From positions 1 to 41,657 of the forward strand of contig NZ_NRRV01000053.1 in the NCBI RefSeq assembly GCF_016583825.1: 41,657 nt of DNA, given 5' to 3'. This stretch comes from Thiohalocapsa halophila (lineage in GTDB: Bacteria; Pseudomonadota; Gammaproteobacteria; Chromatiales; Chromatiaceae). The position numbers were made by a program, and so were the translations under genes. Under the pieces are notes generated by a model. It made no database searches and was not told where the DNA came from. It saw nothing but the letters and a program-made list of their open reading frames with translations. Positions 33,418 to 41,657 of this stretch are shown here, piece after piece (the first letter of the stretch is position 1; each line of letters begins with the position of its first letter).

Positions 33418-33690
33418 ATGACCCCCGAGGAGTGCGACCGCTGGCTCGCCGCCGGCATCGCCGTCTTCCACGGCTCCAGTGACCCGGCCGACTTCCCGCC
33501 GCTCTACGATGCTGCGGCCCAGCGCCTTTGGCTCGGCGGATTCGGTGTGGCGTGGGCCGAGTGCCCGGCCGGCAGCGACGGCTGGTGCGCGCAGCCCGTC
33601 GACGTGGCGCTGATGCGGGCGTTAGAAGGACGGGAGGCGCTGCTGGCGCAGTTGTGCACCCATGAAATGCCGCCGGATGTGGTGCACTGA
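33418..33690 (+). CDS. Hypothetical protein
   Basis: A 90-residue protein starting MTPEECDRWLAAGIAVFHGS. It contains a compact Trp/Cys-containing section (LWLGGFGVAWAECPAGSDGW) and no known domain. The frame is open further upstream (to about 33313), but that part lacks a ribosome binding site and overlaps the palindrome. Probably the last gene of the mobile region. Confidence 0.5.
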   Translation: MTPEECDRWLAAGIAVFHGSSDPADFPPLYDAAAQRLWLGGFGVAWAECPAGSDGWCAQPVDVALMRALEGREALLAQLCTHEMPPDVVH

Positions 33691-34174
33691 GGAGACCTTG
33701 GCGCGCCGCCGGCTTGGCGACTCCATCGTCAGAAAAGAGGCCAGATCGCCCAAGCCGGGACCGGCTCACCGCCAAAGCACCCCCAGCGCCGCCAGTCGCG
33801 GCCGACACCGACAGCACCGGCGAGGACTGATCCGAGAGCCCGACGCAGTCCGACAGCCCGAGAACGTGGCATCCGCGCGCGCCACTCGCCGCGGGCTGAG
33901 GCCCGCGTCTCGGCCGGCCGCGCGCGCGGGCTTGCCGTGGATCGAGGGCTTGTCGCAGGCGCGCGCGGTCGGTCCTGGTTCGCGTTTGCGTTTCGATCCT
34001 GATAACGCGTTCCAGTCACACATGCTGTCGCGACTGTTGTAACTGCTTCGCGGGTGAAGCAGAGAACGCGCCTGCGGGTGTCCAGTGGCGTCCCTCTACA
34101 TCGCCATTCGACCTTCCTGGAACACGCGGAGAACAATTGCGGTTAATGGCGCAGCGACTCCTGCGTACAAACAC
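33691..34174. other. Non-coding stretch containing repeat copy A
   Basis: No gene recognised. It contains the ~140-bp dispersed repeat (33835-33975) and a perfect hairpin CTGCTTC/GAAGCAG (34043-34062), which could end transcription of the leftward gene at 34175 although no T-run follows. Confidence 0.5.
33835..33975. repeat. Dispersed ~140-bp hairpin repeat, copy A
   Basis: Shares CCGACAGCCCGAGAACGTG, ATCCGCGCGCGC, GGCCGGCCGCGCGCGCGGGC and GTGGATCGAGGGCTT with copy B (35341-35482) in the same orientation. The GGCCGCGCGCGC arm has an inverted partner (GCGCGCGCGGTC) 38 bp on, forming a long stem. Two copies bracket the AT-rich gene at 34175-35038. Confidence 0.75.
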
Positions 34175-35038
34175 TCACCGGATGGCCCGGCCTGCGAGAA
34201 GCCGTCCAATCTTCGATATGAAATTGCTGAAAAAATAGGGTATGAGCGCAAAGAACCTCCAAGGCAACTTCAGCTGCCAAGCCGACACTGGGAGGTCAGT
34301 GGCGACGTCAGAAATTGAGTTATACGGGTTGGCGAGGTCTTGAGCAATTACTGTCAAAGTGCCAGCGTTCTCAAGGTCCAAATGATAGATCGCGTCGTTC
34401 CCGTGGAAGAACAATTCCGTTTCGCTGATGCAGGCGAGCCCCCAAATACCTCCATCGCTTCGAACGAACATTCGCGTCGGTGATCCTGTGACCCCTGCCG
34501 CACCTGCGCCGCTGATCTTGTATAAGCCACTTGGAACGACATTGCCAGAACTGAGGAAAAGGGTGCTTGCGCCTGCGAACGCAAAGTTGCCGCGCCAGCC
34601 GCCGTCCCACTCGCCTTCGGAGCAAGGGTTTGGTAAAGGTAAATTAAAGCCCTCAGTGTCACAGTAAAGGAGCGGGTAGTTGTTCCCGGTCAGCTGGTAA
34701 ATCGCGATGGGCGAACCCCAGTCCGGTGTTGTGTGTGCGCTGAAGTAGAGTCGCGGTACACCGGCAACGAGCCGAATTTCAAGATTGCAGATCTGCGCGT
34801 GGTGTTCGAATAAGAAAATCTCTTTTGGCGGATCGCTGGACAGATCGAGCTTGTAGATGGTGCGGTAATCGACTTCATGCGGGTCTGTGCGCGCAAGGAA
34901 ATACATTGCATTCTTATAGATAGCTGTGATGCTCTTAATGCTGGCACTCGGGAAGGTGTACAGCACGTCCGAGCTCAAGGGCGCCTGCGCGTTGAGGTTA
35001 TAAATCGTGTTGCTAAAGGCATACTGAATCATGCTCAT
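34175..35038 (-). CDS. Predicted beta-propeller-like protein, AT-rich
   Basis: A 287-residue protein of no named family. Repeating beta patterns of the form TIYKLDLSSD, AIYQLTGNN, GLYKISGAG and AIYHLDLENAG, each after an aromatic-rich strand, suggest a propeller of four or more blades. No signal peptide. A strong AAAGGAGG lies just before the ATG. The last ~35 residues (FFALIPYFFSNFISKIGRLL) break the pattern and may be a non-native end produced by truncation. Base composition is clearly AT-richer than the surroundings and points to recent acquisition. Confidence 0.65.
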   Translation of the reverse strand: MSMIQYAFSNTIYNLNAQAPLSSDVLYTFPSASIKSITAIYKNAMYFLARTDPHEVDYRTIYKLDLSSDPPKEIFLFEHHAQICNLEIRLVAGVPRLYFSAHTTPDWGSPIAIYQLTGNNYPLLYCDTEGFNLPLPNPCSEGEWDGGWRGNFAFAGASTLFLSSGNVVPSGLYKISGAGAAGVTGSPTRMFVRSDGGIWGLACISETELFFHGNDAIYHLDLENAGTLTVIAQDLANPYNSISDVATDLPVSAWQLKLPWRFFALIPYFFSNFISKIGRLLAGRAIR

Positions 35039-35957
35039 AGTGCCTCCTTTCCCCTGGCGTACAGCTGGGGCGGGATGAGTGCTATGTGATCAACGGCGAG
35101 AGAAATCCCCTGCATGATCAAGTGTAGTTCCTGATCTTGAGTTCTGTGGCGAGTGAAGCCCGCCAGGGATCTGGGCGCTTGGCCGTGCCGACGGCGTGAG
35201 TACTGCGAGCTTCTATGCCTGGGTCTGCATCAGGCGGCACCGCAGGAGGTGTCGGCATCCAGTGGGACGCACGCCGCACACCAGAAGCGAGCATCGACGG
35301 TGGCGGCTGGCGCCGGCGGCACTCGCAAGGTTGCCCTCGGGAGCCCCGAGCAGCCCGACAGCCCGAGAACGTGCGCATCCGCGCGCGCGACTCGCCCGCT
35401 CGCTGCGCTCCCGGGCTCGGCCGGCCGCGCGCGCGGGCTTGTCGTGGATCGAGGGCTTATCTCAGGCGCGCGCGGCCGGCGGCACGGTTCTCGGCCCGCC
35501 GACCAACCGGCACAGGGAGCCTTCCCGGCGCAGTCGTCCGGCGGGCAACGGGCCGAACGCCCCGTGTCTTGAACAACGCGCCGGCCCATCCGGCGAATCG
35601 GCATGCCCTCTTGCGCTGTCCGCGCCCGTGATGCGCGACCCGCAGCGCTTTGACAGCGTCGACCGGCTGAACTTTACTTCGTTATACGTCTTGTAGTTTT
35701 GACGGTGCCGCGTTTGGCCGACAGAGCGCAGACTCCGGTGCGAGGCCGATGGCTCGGTGGCCGCCGCAACCAGTCACGCGCATTGGGTTGGGTCGGCTTG
35801 TGCGGCTTGTCGGCGCCAGGGCCTGTCTGCTGGACCGACCTGCCTCGCGCACACGTCGGCGTTCGTAGTATCGACGGCGATCGTTCTCGCGACCGGGCGG
35901 TTAGGCGATCGTCGTCAGCCGAGCCGCGCGTGCGCTGCATGCCATAAGGAGTGATTG
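35039..35957. other. Non-coding stretch containing repeat copy B
   Basis: No gene is supported over 900 bp despite open frames. It contains the second repeat copy and, near 35670-35700, a short AT-rich patch. The last bases provide AAGGAG for the gene at 35958. Confidence 0.5.
35341..35482. repeat. Dispersed ~140-bp hairpin repeat, copy B
   Basis: Same sequence as copy A with a short insertion (GCTCGCTGCGCTCC). Arms CCGGCCGCGCGCGC (35421-35434) and GCGCGCGCGGCCGG (35466-35479) are a perfect 14-bp inverted repeat. Non-coding. Confidence 0.75.
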
Positions 35958-36461
35958 ATGACCAACGTGATGCGACTCCTTACCCTGGCAGCGGTTGTAC
36001 TGCTCTTGCCGTTGATATTGATTCTGATTCTTCGATCGACCGACGATTGCGCCGATCCAAGCGTGTCGCTGGATGCCACGCAGAAACCCGGCGGGCTCGT
36101 CGCGCTGGACGGTCGTGTCGCGAATGTCGGCACCCTGGACTATACCGCTGACGCCGACATCGTGGTGACCATGAACGTCCGCTATCCGCCGATGACGTAC
36201 AACCAGATTGGGATCTCGGAAGATATCTGTCGCAAGAAGCTGGGGACGCTTGGAGCAGGGGAAGAACTCAAGTTCAAGTGCAACTACACCATCCCCGATT
36301 TCGGGTCCTGGACGAACGGCGGGGCGCCGGATGCTCTGCGGCTGTTCACTGCTTGGATTCAAAAGAGCGATTACGCATTCCATACGCCAGGAGAGGACTG
36401 TGACGCTGACGACAGCAGGGCTTGGGTCGAGGTCGGATACCTCAGTGCGCCGGGAGAATAG
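35958..36461 (+). CDS. Exported or membrane-anchored hypothetical protein
   Basis: A 167-residue protein with an uncleaved-looking hydrophobic start (LLTLAAVVLLLPLILILILR) and a soluble domain (VSLDATQKPGGLVALDGRVA, YTADADIVVTMNVRYPP) that resembles an immunoglobulin-like beta sandwich. It holds cysteines (DDCADP, EDICRKK, FKCNYT, EDCDAD) that could pair outside the cytoplasm. AAGGAG at 35945-35950 supports the ATG at 35958. Function unknown. Confidence 0.65.
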   Translation: MTNVMRLLTLAAVVLLLPLILILILRSTDDCADPSVSLDATQKPGGLVALDGRVANVGTLDYTADADIVVTMNVRYPPMTYNQIGISEDICRKKLGTLGAGEELKFKCNYTIPDFGSWTNGGAPDALRLFTAWIQKSDYAFHTPGEDCDADDSRAWVEVGYLSAPGE

Positions 36462-36597
36462 CGGCTCTGTTGAGCGAGCGCCGGCAGGTAGGGGACAGCG
36501 GCTCGGGGGCGCCTGAATGAGCGCCAGGTGACCCCGAGAGGAGCAGCCTCGCCCGTGATCGCCGAGGCCGTCGTCGGACGCGCGATGGCGCCTTGCC

Positions 36598-37002
36598 TTA
36601 TGCGGCCAGACGCAGGTGGGTCGTTTTGAACTCCTCGCGCTGCGCCTTGTCCGCCGGATCGTAGCCTGCGGCTTCCATCTTCTCGCGCAGCCAGCCCGGC
36701 AGCGGTCCGCGTGCATAGGCCCGCTCCGGGTTCTCCGGATCGATGTAACGGGTGACGGCCCCGGGGCCGTGCTTGGCGGATCGGCCGCGGCGACCCTTGC
36801 TTAACCGGGCAATCACCTCGTCGAGGTCGTAGCCTCGGGCGTCGACCTGCTCGCGCAGATCATTCAGGAAGTCGGCGAATTCGGCGGCTTGTCTTTCGCG
36901 CAGTGCCTCTCGGAGTGCTGTTTCAGCGGCTTCGAGCTCGGCAAGGTGTGCTCGGATCTCTTCAACGGTGTGGGATTCAGAGGTGTGCGTGCTTGTCGGC
37001 AT
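36598..37002 (-). CDS. H-NS-family nucleoid protein with unusual DNA-binding loop
   Basis: A 134-residue protein with an N-terminal coiled-coil oligomerisation region (EEIRAHLAELEAAETALREA) and an H-NS-type C-terminal domain (TRYIDPENPERAYARGPLPG, then WLREKMEAAG). In H-NS the loop before the Trp is usually GRGRxPxW; here it reads ARGPLPGW, so the Q/R-G-R hook that enters the minor groove is altered. Start at 37002 is preferred for GGGAGAA just upstream and for the family length. H-NS proteins silence AT-rich foreign genes. Confidence 0.8.
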   Translation of the reverse strand: MPTSTHTSESHTVEEIRAHLAELEAAETALREALRERQAAEFADFLNDLREQVDARGYDLDEVIARLSKGRRGRSAKHGPGAVTRYIDPENPERAYARGPLPGWLREKMEAAGYDPADKAQREEFKTTHLRLAA

Positions 37003-37810
37003 TGTTGTTCTCCCGAAATGAAGTGCAGTTGCGGAAACAGCGCGGTCTGCGCGCGCTGGACGCACAGCCGTTCTCGTGCAGGTTCCGTGCTCGACGTCGA
37101 ACACTGTGTGCTGGACGCATCTGCTGGATAGTCGACTGCAGCGGCGTGCTGTCTCCGCAGGTTGTTGTCACTGGCCGGCGACGATTGATGTGCTGCGGGC
37201 TGGCGCATCGATGGGGATCGCAGCGCGGGTATTGTCGTGCCATGAGCAGGTCTGCAAATCCGCGGCTCGTGACGCGGCGCGAACAATACGTCTTCTGACG
37301 AATTGATGTCAAAAAGAGTCGCTTCCAAGGGTGGCCTACTGAACAAGCCCGCGCAAATCCTGATCGACTCGACGGACGCTGGGCGTAACGCCGGAATCGA
37401 TCCGGCGCAAATGCGCGATTCGAAACCCGGCGCGAGATCTTTGACGCTGGACGGATGACCGGATGAGTTTGCCCCGTCCAGAACTCGGTCGCGTCGTCTG
37501 CGGCGCATGCCAACAAGTGCACCGGCCAAACCCCAAGGGCCGGTCAATTGCCTCGTGCGCGAGGACTGCACCGACGCGATGCCTTGTGTGCGCCGCGCTG
37601 ATGCCGGCGCCATCGCTGTCCAGCGGTCATGCCGTTGGTCGGTCCGCAAGCGGTCCGGGGCCGCGTCGAGCCCGCCGAGCATGCGCTTTCGCGGACGAGG
37701 TTGCTGCACCGCGTCATTCAGACGGTTACGAGCAGCACTTCAGGTCGGCTCTCCTTGACCTGGCGCAATGTATTACAGTTAGGAGTGAAATTCGAGGCAT
37801 CCACATGACC

Positions 37811-37831
37811 TGTGGATAACCCTGTGGATGG
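37811..37831. promoter_or_regulatory. DnaA-box-like words
   Basis: TGTGGATAA (37811-37819) is a perfect complement of the TTATCCACA DnaA box, followed by TGTGGATGG (37823-37831), with TCCACA just upstream on the other strand. A hairpin TGACCA-GTTTT-TGGTCA (37881-37897) follows. Two boxes alone do not prove an origin. Confidence 0.45.
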
Positions 37832-37913
37832 GTTGTCGGCGCTCGCCACGGCTCAAACGTTTGCAGGGCGTCTGTCGGATTGACCAGTTTTTGGTCAGTC
37901 GATTTTGTGCGTG

Positions 37914-37944
37914 AATTCAGTAAGCTGCGGTATATTACTGAATT
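37914..37944. repeat. Perfect 10-bp dyad in AT-rich DNA
   Basis: AATTCAGTAA (37914-37923) and TTACTGAATT (37935-37944) with an 11-bp spacer. The size fits a recombinase core site or a repressor operator. It lies 239 bp before the potassium channel gene. Confidence 0.6.
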
Positions 37945-38182
37945 GGAACTGAGGCTTCCCCTGGACGCGGTTTCAGTCGCGTGTCAAGCGCCAAGTGTGA
38001 ACAACGTCAGAATCTGCTGCATCGAGGGGTCGTTCAGGAGTGACTTTGCTCAACATACAGAGGAAGTATCGGGCCGAGCCTGGTGGAGGCGGTCGTGTCG
38101 GCCTTTGCGATGGCTGCCTGAGTCGCCGCGCCAGAGGAACGAGCATGCAGGTTCGCGTGATGCAGGGCAGCTGGAGGGCACC

Positions 38183-38518
38183 ATGGAAGTCACACTGAGC
38201 TTCCTGCAGCACTTCTGGCACGGCCTGGCCTACATCTCGCCGATTATTCTTTTCCTGCTGCTGCTAATCTTGGCGGGCGCCTGGATGTTCCACAGGGTCG
38301 AACAACGGGCGTGGGGCGAGGCGCTCTACATGGCGTTCATCACGGCGATCACCATCGGCTACGGCGACATGACGCCGCAGCGTCCGCTGACCCGGCTGAC
38401 GGCGATCCTGCTGGGGCTGGTCGGTGTCATCTTCACCGGGATCATTGTGTCGTTAGCGGTGTATGCCACGTCAGAGGCACTGGCCTCGGCATCCACGCCC
38501 CCGCCTCGGATGCGATGA
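38183..38518 (+). CDS. Two-transmembrane potassium channel subunit
   Basis: A 111-residue ion-channel protein (Ion_trans_2 type). Helix 1 is IILFLLLLILAGAWMFHRV, the pore helix AFITAITIGYGDMTP carries the selectivity filter TIGYGD, and helix 2 is TRLTAILLGLVGVIFTGIIV. Four copies would form a channel. It lacks a cytoplasmic RCK domain. Start chosen for CTGGAGG just upstream of 38183. Confidence 0.85.
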   Translation: MEVTLSFLQHFWHGLAYISPIILFLLLLILAGAWMFHRVEQRAWGEALYMAFITAITIGYGDMTPQRPLTRLTAILLGLVGVIFTGIIVSLAVYATSEALASASTPPPRMR

Positions 38519-38719
38519 GGCCGGCAGTGACGAGACTGTCGAATCCGCCGCGAGGTCTGCCGGGAACACCGGGGCCGGCTGCGGAAACCAGCCGAAGCCG
38601 GGCACTGGCTGTCGCGACCTGCGCGACCTGGTAGCTGGCGCGCGACGCACCAAAGCAATAGCACCGTCACAGCCATGGGCCATGCTTAGGGTGTCGTCAC
38701 GACCCAACGGTAGGCACCC

Positions 38720-39691
38720 ATGGCCGCGCATCACATCGCCTTCTGGAACGTGGAGAATCTGTTCGACGTCGAGGACTCGCCGCGACGCTCGGACAAGCTG
38801 CAACGGGCGCTCGGCAGGGAGTTGGCCGGGTGGAACCAGGCCCAGCTCGACGCCAAGATCGCCCAGCTCGCGTGGATCATCCGACAGCTCAACGACGGCG
38901 CGGGACCGGACCTGCTCGGTGTCTGCGAGGTGGAGAACGCCCATGTGCTGGGCCTGCTGCGCGATGCGCTGGCGCCGCTGGGGCGCGACTACCGAATCGC
39001 CCACGCCGACACCGCCGATCAGCGCGGCATCGATGTCGCCTTTCTCTACGATGGTGCGCGCTACGCTATTCGCGACGGCGAGACCTTCTCCCACTTCGTC
39101 ATGCGCCGCACCGCCACGCGGGACCTCTTTCAGGTCAACCTGCGCACGAAGCCTTCGGATCGCCTCTTGGTGGTCATCGGCAATCACTGGCCGTCACGCA
39201 GCGGCGGGCAGGCGGAATCGGCCGCCTACCGCGCCATCGCCGGCGAGACCCTGGCGTACTTCCACGAGCGCATCCGCCAGATCCACGGCAAGGACGTGGC
39301 GGTGCTCGCCATGGGCGACTTCAACGACGAGCCGTTCGACCCCTCGTTGAGCGACTACGCGCTCGCCGAACGTCAGGCGCAGAAGGTGCTCAACGCGCAT
39401 ACGCCGCGGCTGCTGAACCTCATGTGGCCAACGGTGGGCGCGGCGCTCGGCACCCACTACTACAACAACCACGCCAACGTCCTGGACCAGTTCCTCGTCA
39501 GCAAGGGCCTGCTGACTGGCGCGTCGGGCTTTGGGGCGCGGACCGGTTCGGTTCGCGTGGAGCAGTTTCCGGAGATGGTGGACGCCGGCGACTACCCCGA
39601 CCCGATCCGTTTCGGGCGGGGCGATGATGCCAATCTGGGCGGGTACAGCGACCATTACCCGATCAGTGTCGTGATCGACGAGGATGACTGA
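38720..39691 (+). CDS. Endonuclease/exonuclease/phosphatase (EEP) family protein
   Basis: A 323-residue metal-dependent phosphohydrolase. EEP motifs are all present: AFWNVENLFD (Asn), LGVCEVEN (metal Glu), VIGNHWPSR, MGDFNDEP (Asp/Asn pair) and GYSDHYPI (final Asp-His). It lacks a signal peptide. Substrate (DNA, RNA, phospholipid head group or nucleotide) cannot be read from sequence. A broken duplicate of its 3' end and flank is at 10199-11150. Confidence 0.88.
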   Translation: MAAHHIAFWNVENLFDVEDSPRRSDKLQRALGRELAGWNQAQLDAKIAQLAWIIRQLNDGAGPDLLGVCEVENAHVLGLLRDALAPLGRDYRIAHADTADQRGIDVAFLYDGARYAIRDGETFSHFVMRRTATRDLFQVNLRTKPSDRLLVVIGNHWPSRSGGQAESAAYRAIAGETLAYFHERIRQIHGKDVAVLAMGDFNDEPFDPSLSDYALAERQAQKVLNAHTPRLLNLMWPTVGAALGTHYYNNHANVLDQFLVSKGLLTGASGFGARTGSVRVEQFPEMVDAGDYPDPIRFGRGDDANLGGYSDHYPISVVIDEDD

Positions 39692-40005
39692 ACCGGTGGA
39701 TGTGGGCGTTGGGGTCGGGCCGGGGCGTCGGCATCCGCCGGAGGCGTTGGGTGCGAGACGGCGGCTGTCGTAGCAGAACTCCGACCAAGGTTAGGCTGGG
39801 TATTCGTCGGGGAGCTGCCGACGGAAGCGTCCGGAGCGTCTCTGCGCCGATGGCGGCGTAGGCCCTCGGCCAGCCTCACCGGCTGTCAGGGAAGCGGAGC
39901 ACGGTGCATGCCCTTGGCATGCCGGGGTGTGGCAACTGGTTACCGATAACTGCGGGGAACACCACCTCTGGGCTGGACAGCGGCCGGTCACCGGCGCATT
40001 GCAGA
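39692..40005. repeat. Non-coding flank duplicated at 10843-11150
   Basis: The copy of the duplicated segment that follows the intact EEP gene. Words such as GCGGCTGTCGTAGCAG, GCCGACGGAAGCGTCCGGAG and GGGGAACACCACCTC are shared with the other copy. No gene in it. The stretch on to 40222 also has nothing recognisable. Confidence 0.8.
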
Positions 40006-40222
40006 CCTTGGTCGCGTCTCTGCTGCGACGCCGCTGAAAGCAGCTGTCGGCCAGGAGCGGTCACCGAGCCCAGTCAGCCCAGCGGCAGTTGAGCGCAGTG
40101 AAACGGCCACTCGCGGCGCCCACTCCGCCCCATCTGCTGTCGTTCACCTACTCGCGGCGAGCGTCCGCTTAACTAATCTTTACGCTCTCGTATCGGCGGC
40201 GTCTCAAACGGGGAGCCAGACG

Positions 40223-40501
40223 ATGCCGTCCACAGGCCCACCAGGGCGCAATGCCCTGAAGTATCTTGCTGACGAGTTGAACCGACCACGATACAGCGCC
40301 GAAGGCCGCGCCCGCGTTGACGTTCCATGCCCATGTCTGCAAGTTGCGTTTCCCGGGTCTTTCGCCATACTAAAAATGTGGAAATATGATGCGGCCCACA
40401 TTTTGGCCCTCCGTCTTGCTGGGCAGGAGTTCAGGCGGCGTTGGTCATCGCCGGGGTCTGCCGCCCGACCGGTCGTCTACCGGGACAACACCCTGCCTTG
40501 A
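40223..40501 (+). CDS. Doubtful small ORF
   Basis: A 92-codon frame beginning MPSTGPPGRNALKYLADELN after a GGGGAG. Composition is plausible for a protein but no domain is visible and it spans a dyad (40373-40404). May be spurious. Confidence 0.25.
   Translation: MPSTGPPGRNALKYLADELNRPRYSAEGRARVDVPCPCLQVAFPGSFAILKMWKYDAAHILALRLAGQEFRRRWSSPGSAARPVVYRDNTLP
40373..40404. repeat. 9-bp inverted repeat
   Basis: AAAATGTGG (40373-40381) and CCACATTTT (40396-40404), 14-bp loop, in an otherwise GC-rich stretch. Confidence 0.45.
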
Positions 40502-40615
40502 AGAAAACATCAGAACTCAGGAGTATCGAAGTCGCGAAGCAACGACGACAGCCACACGACGCCGGGCCGGTCCGGAGCGCTCGAGCAGCAGTTCGTTGCG
40601 GCCGGAGCCCACATC

Positions 40616-41122
40616 TTGAGCGGATTGGCCGAGATTGAGGCTCGTCGCGCAAGCCGTGCTCAGAGTCTCCTGGAGAATCTGGCATCAACCCTGGAAGCGG
40701 AGCATCCTGCGATGATTCGTCGCAAAGACCAGTTCGAGCTTCGAAGAGCGTCAGTGCTGGGTCTGCGCACGCAAGCGGAAAGGCTGAAGCGGCGTCCTAC
40801 GATCGGCGAAGGTCAATCACTCGTTTACGGTTGCGTATTGGATTCAGCAGATCGTCCTGCGACTGGCGTGCATATGACCCTCTTACGGGGGGAGGACCAA
40901 GTACCCGTTGGAGAGACAGTTAGCGATAAATATGGCGACTTCGCAATCGTCATGTGCACCGCGCCCAGCGGGGCGGTAACGACTTCACCGTCGGCGTGGC
41001 GGCTGCGAGCCACCGCTGACGACGGCACTCTCTTATTCTCGTCGGACCAACCGTTCGATCTCGCGCCGGGCGCGTCGGTCTATGTCGAAGTTCGCCTCAC
41101 GGGCGAAGACTCGGATGACTGA
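40616..41122 (+). CDS. Hypothetical protein with carboxypeptidase-regulatory-like beta domain
   Basis: A 168-residue protein, TTG start. Helical N-terminus (EIEARRASRAQSLLENLAST), then a transthyretin-like/carboxypeptidase-regulatory beta sandwich: SLVYGCVLDSADRPATGVHM, then VSDKYGDFAIVM and ASVYVEVRL. No signal peptide. Such domains usually bind or decorate other proteins. No functional neighbour seen. Confidence 0.6.
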   Translation: MSGLAEIEARRASRAQSLLENLASTLEAEHPAMIRRKDQFELRRASVLGLRTQAERLKRRPTIGEGQSLVYGCVLDSADRPATGVHMTLLRGEDQVPVGETVSDKYGDFAIVMCTAPSGAVTTSPSAWRLRATADDGTLLFSSDQPFDLAPGASVYVEVRLTGEDSDD

Positions 41123-41657
41123 GTTGCCTCCTGCCTAGCTTCGCCCGCGAATCACAAGATCTGGAGGACGCTCCTTGATCCTTGGCGCACGGCCAAGACC
41201 AAGCTATGAGGATCTTCGCGGTGTTGCGTCGCCGACCGCCTTTTCGGTGCAGTCCGGTCGCTCGCGACGCGGGGCGCGGTTGCAGCAAACAGGATCGCGG
41301 AGGCGGGACCTCGAGATAGCTCACTGGCAAGTTATGCCGGCATACCGGACACCGGGCGCGAAATCTCCGGTCACAGCAATGGATCTTCACCCGACGTCCA
41401 AGGGTGACATGACCAACGCCCGCAGGGAGTCCTTCAGCGGACCTTCCGCGGTCGAGCGGATGTCCGCGCTCTTCTCACACGTCTCGCCCATGACCATGAC
41501 ACCAGCCAACCGACCGGCGCTCGGAGTCAGTTTCGCCCCAGCATCCGCACGACGACGCGCGCCGAGCGGACACTGTTCACAAGCCCGCCCGACAAACGGC
41601 TAACGCGCAGCGACAACGTAAGTTCGAGCGCGGCCGCGCAAACACCGCGCCGCCGCG
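41123..41657. other. Terminal stretch without a supported gene
   Basis: Open frames exist but lack ribosome binding sites, domains or convincing codon use. Nothing else recognised. Confidence 0.4.

Larger units (their letters stand above)
37003..38182. other. Long gene-poor stretch
   Basis: No convincing gene in 1.18 kb. The first ~150 bp should hold the promoter of the H-NS-like gene. Between 37790 and 37950 the sequence is AT-richer, with DnaA-box-like words and dyads (separate entries). Open frames on both strands have biased, low-complexity translations and no initiation signals. Confidence 0.5.

Noticed and set aside
36864..37709. Minus-strand open frame of 281 codons over the H-NS gene and its upstream region
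   Set aside because: It overlaps the H-NS-like gene in another frame, has no domain and no ribosome binding site.
1..41657. tRNA or rRNA genes and tRNA-embedded att sites
   Set aside because: No T-loop/acceptor-stem combination or rRNA signature could be found by eye on either strand; a covariance-model scan would be decisive.

Overview
The window is GC-rich (mostly about two-thirds G+C by eye), has dense coding with many GTG starts and ATGA/TGATG stop-start overlaps, and carries several mobile-element remnants. Protein content (H-NS-like protein, PilZ, DUF4124, lysyl-endopeptidase-like protease, LexA box of the CTGT-N8-ACAG class) fits a gammaproteobacterium, plausibly a Chromatiaceae-type purple sulfur bacterium. 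The taxon is an inference; no rRNA, tRNA or housekeeping marker is present.

1-15.4 kb is an accessory region. It opens with a 5'-truncated IS630 transposase and a decayed piece of a serine protease whose intact paralogue lies at 15.4-16.9 kb. A large UvrD/HelD-type helicase with an embedded nuclease-like motif and zinc fingers follows, then a DUF4124 secreted protein, a small helix-turn-helix-like protein and a GmrSD-type (DUF262 + HNH) restriction enzyme. Next are a full-length IS630 transposase with a hexanucleotide expansion in its active-site region, a lone contractile-tail tube protein, a decayed copy of an endonuclease/exonuclease/phosphatase gene (intact copy at 38.7 kb), an IS66 scrap, a PilZ protein, a GIY-YIG-like protein and an AT-richer P-loop ATPase. 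The ATPase is flanked upstream by a cluster of ACTATGTGAAG repeats and downstream by an attC-like hairpin.

15.4-19.4 kb holds an exported trypsin-like protease and, divergently, a tandem alpha/beta-hydrolase with a C-terminal membrane anchor.

19.4-33.7 kb looks like one phage-like or plasmid-like replicon without visible virion genes. It has a divergent CI/Cro-type repressor pair, an O-like replication protein with iterons inside its gene, a P-like helicase-loader candidate, a VRR-NUC nuclease, small coupled ORFs and a DnaQ-type exonuclease. A tight operon behind a near-ideal SOS box follows: patatin phospholipase, cyclopropane-fatty-acid synthase, TolC-like protein, membrane-anchored ATPase, YdjM-like membrane protein. 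After it come a membrane-anchored thermonuclease, a DUF2267 protein, a LysE transporter and a clear AcrVA2-family anti-CRISPR homologue. Three clusters of similar dyad sequences (ACACC...AGTG) at the early promoters look like operators of one repressor. The SOS-controlled membrane-lipid operon and the AcrVA2 homologue are the best candidates for undescribed biology.

33.7-41.7 kb is sparser accessory DNA. An AT-rich predicted beta-propeller gene is bracketed by two direct copies of a ~140-bp hairpin repeat. It is followed by a small membrane-anchored protein, an H-NS-type protein with an atypical DNA-binding loop, a non-coding stretch with DnaA-box-like words and a perfect dyad, a two-TM potassium channel, an intact EEP-family hydrolase and a regulatory-like beta-sandwich protein.
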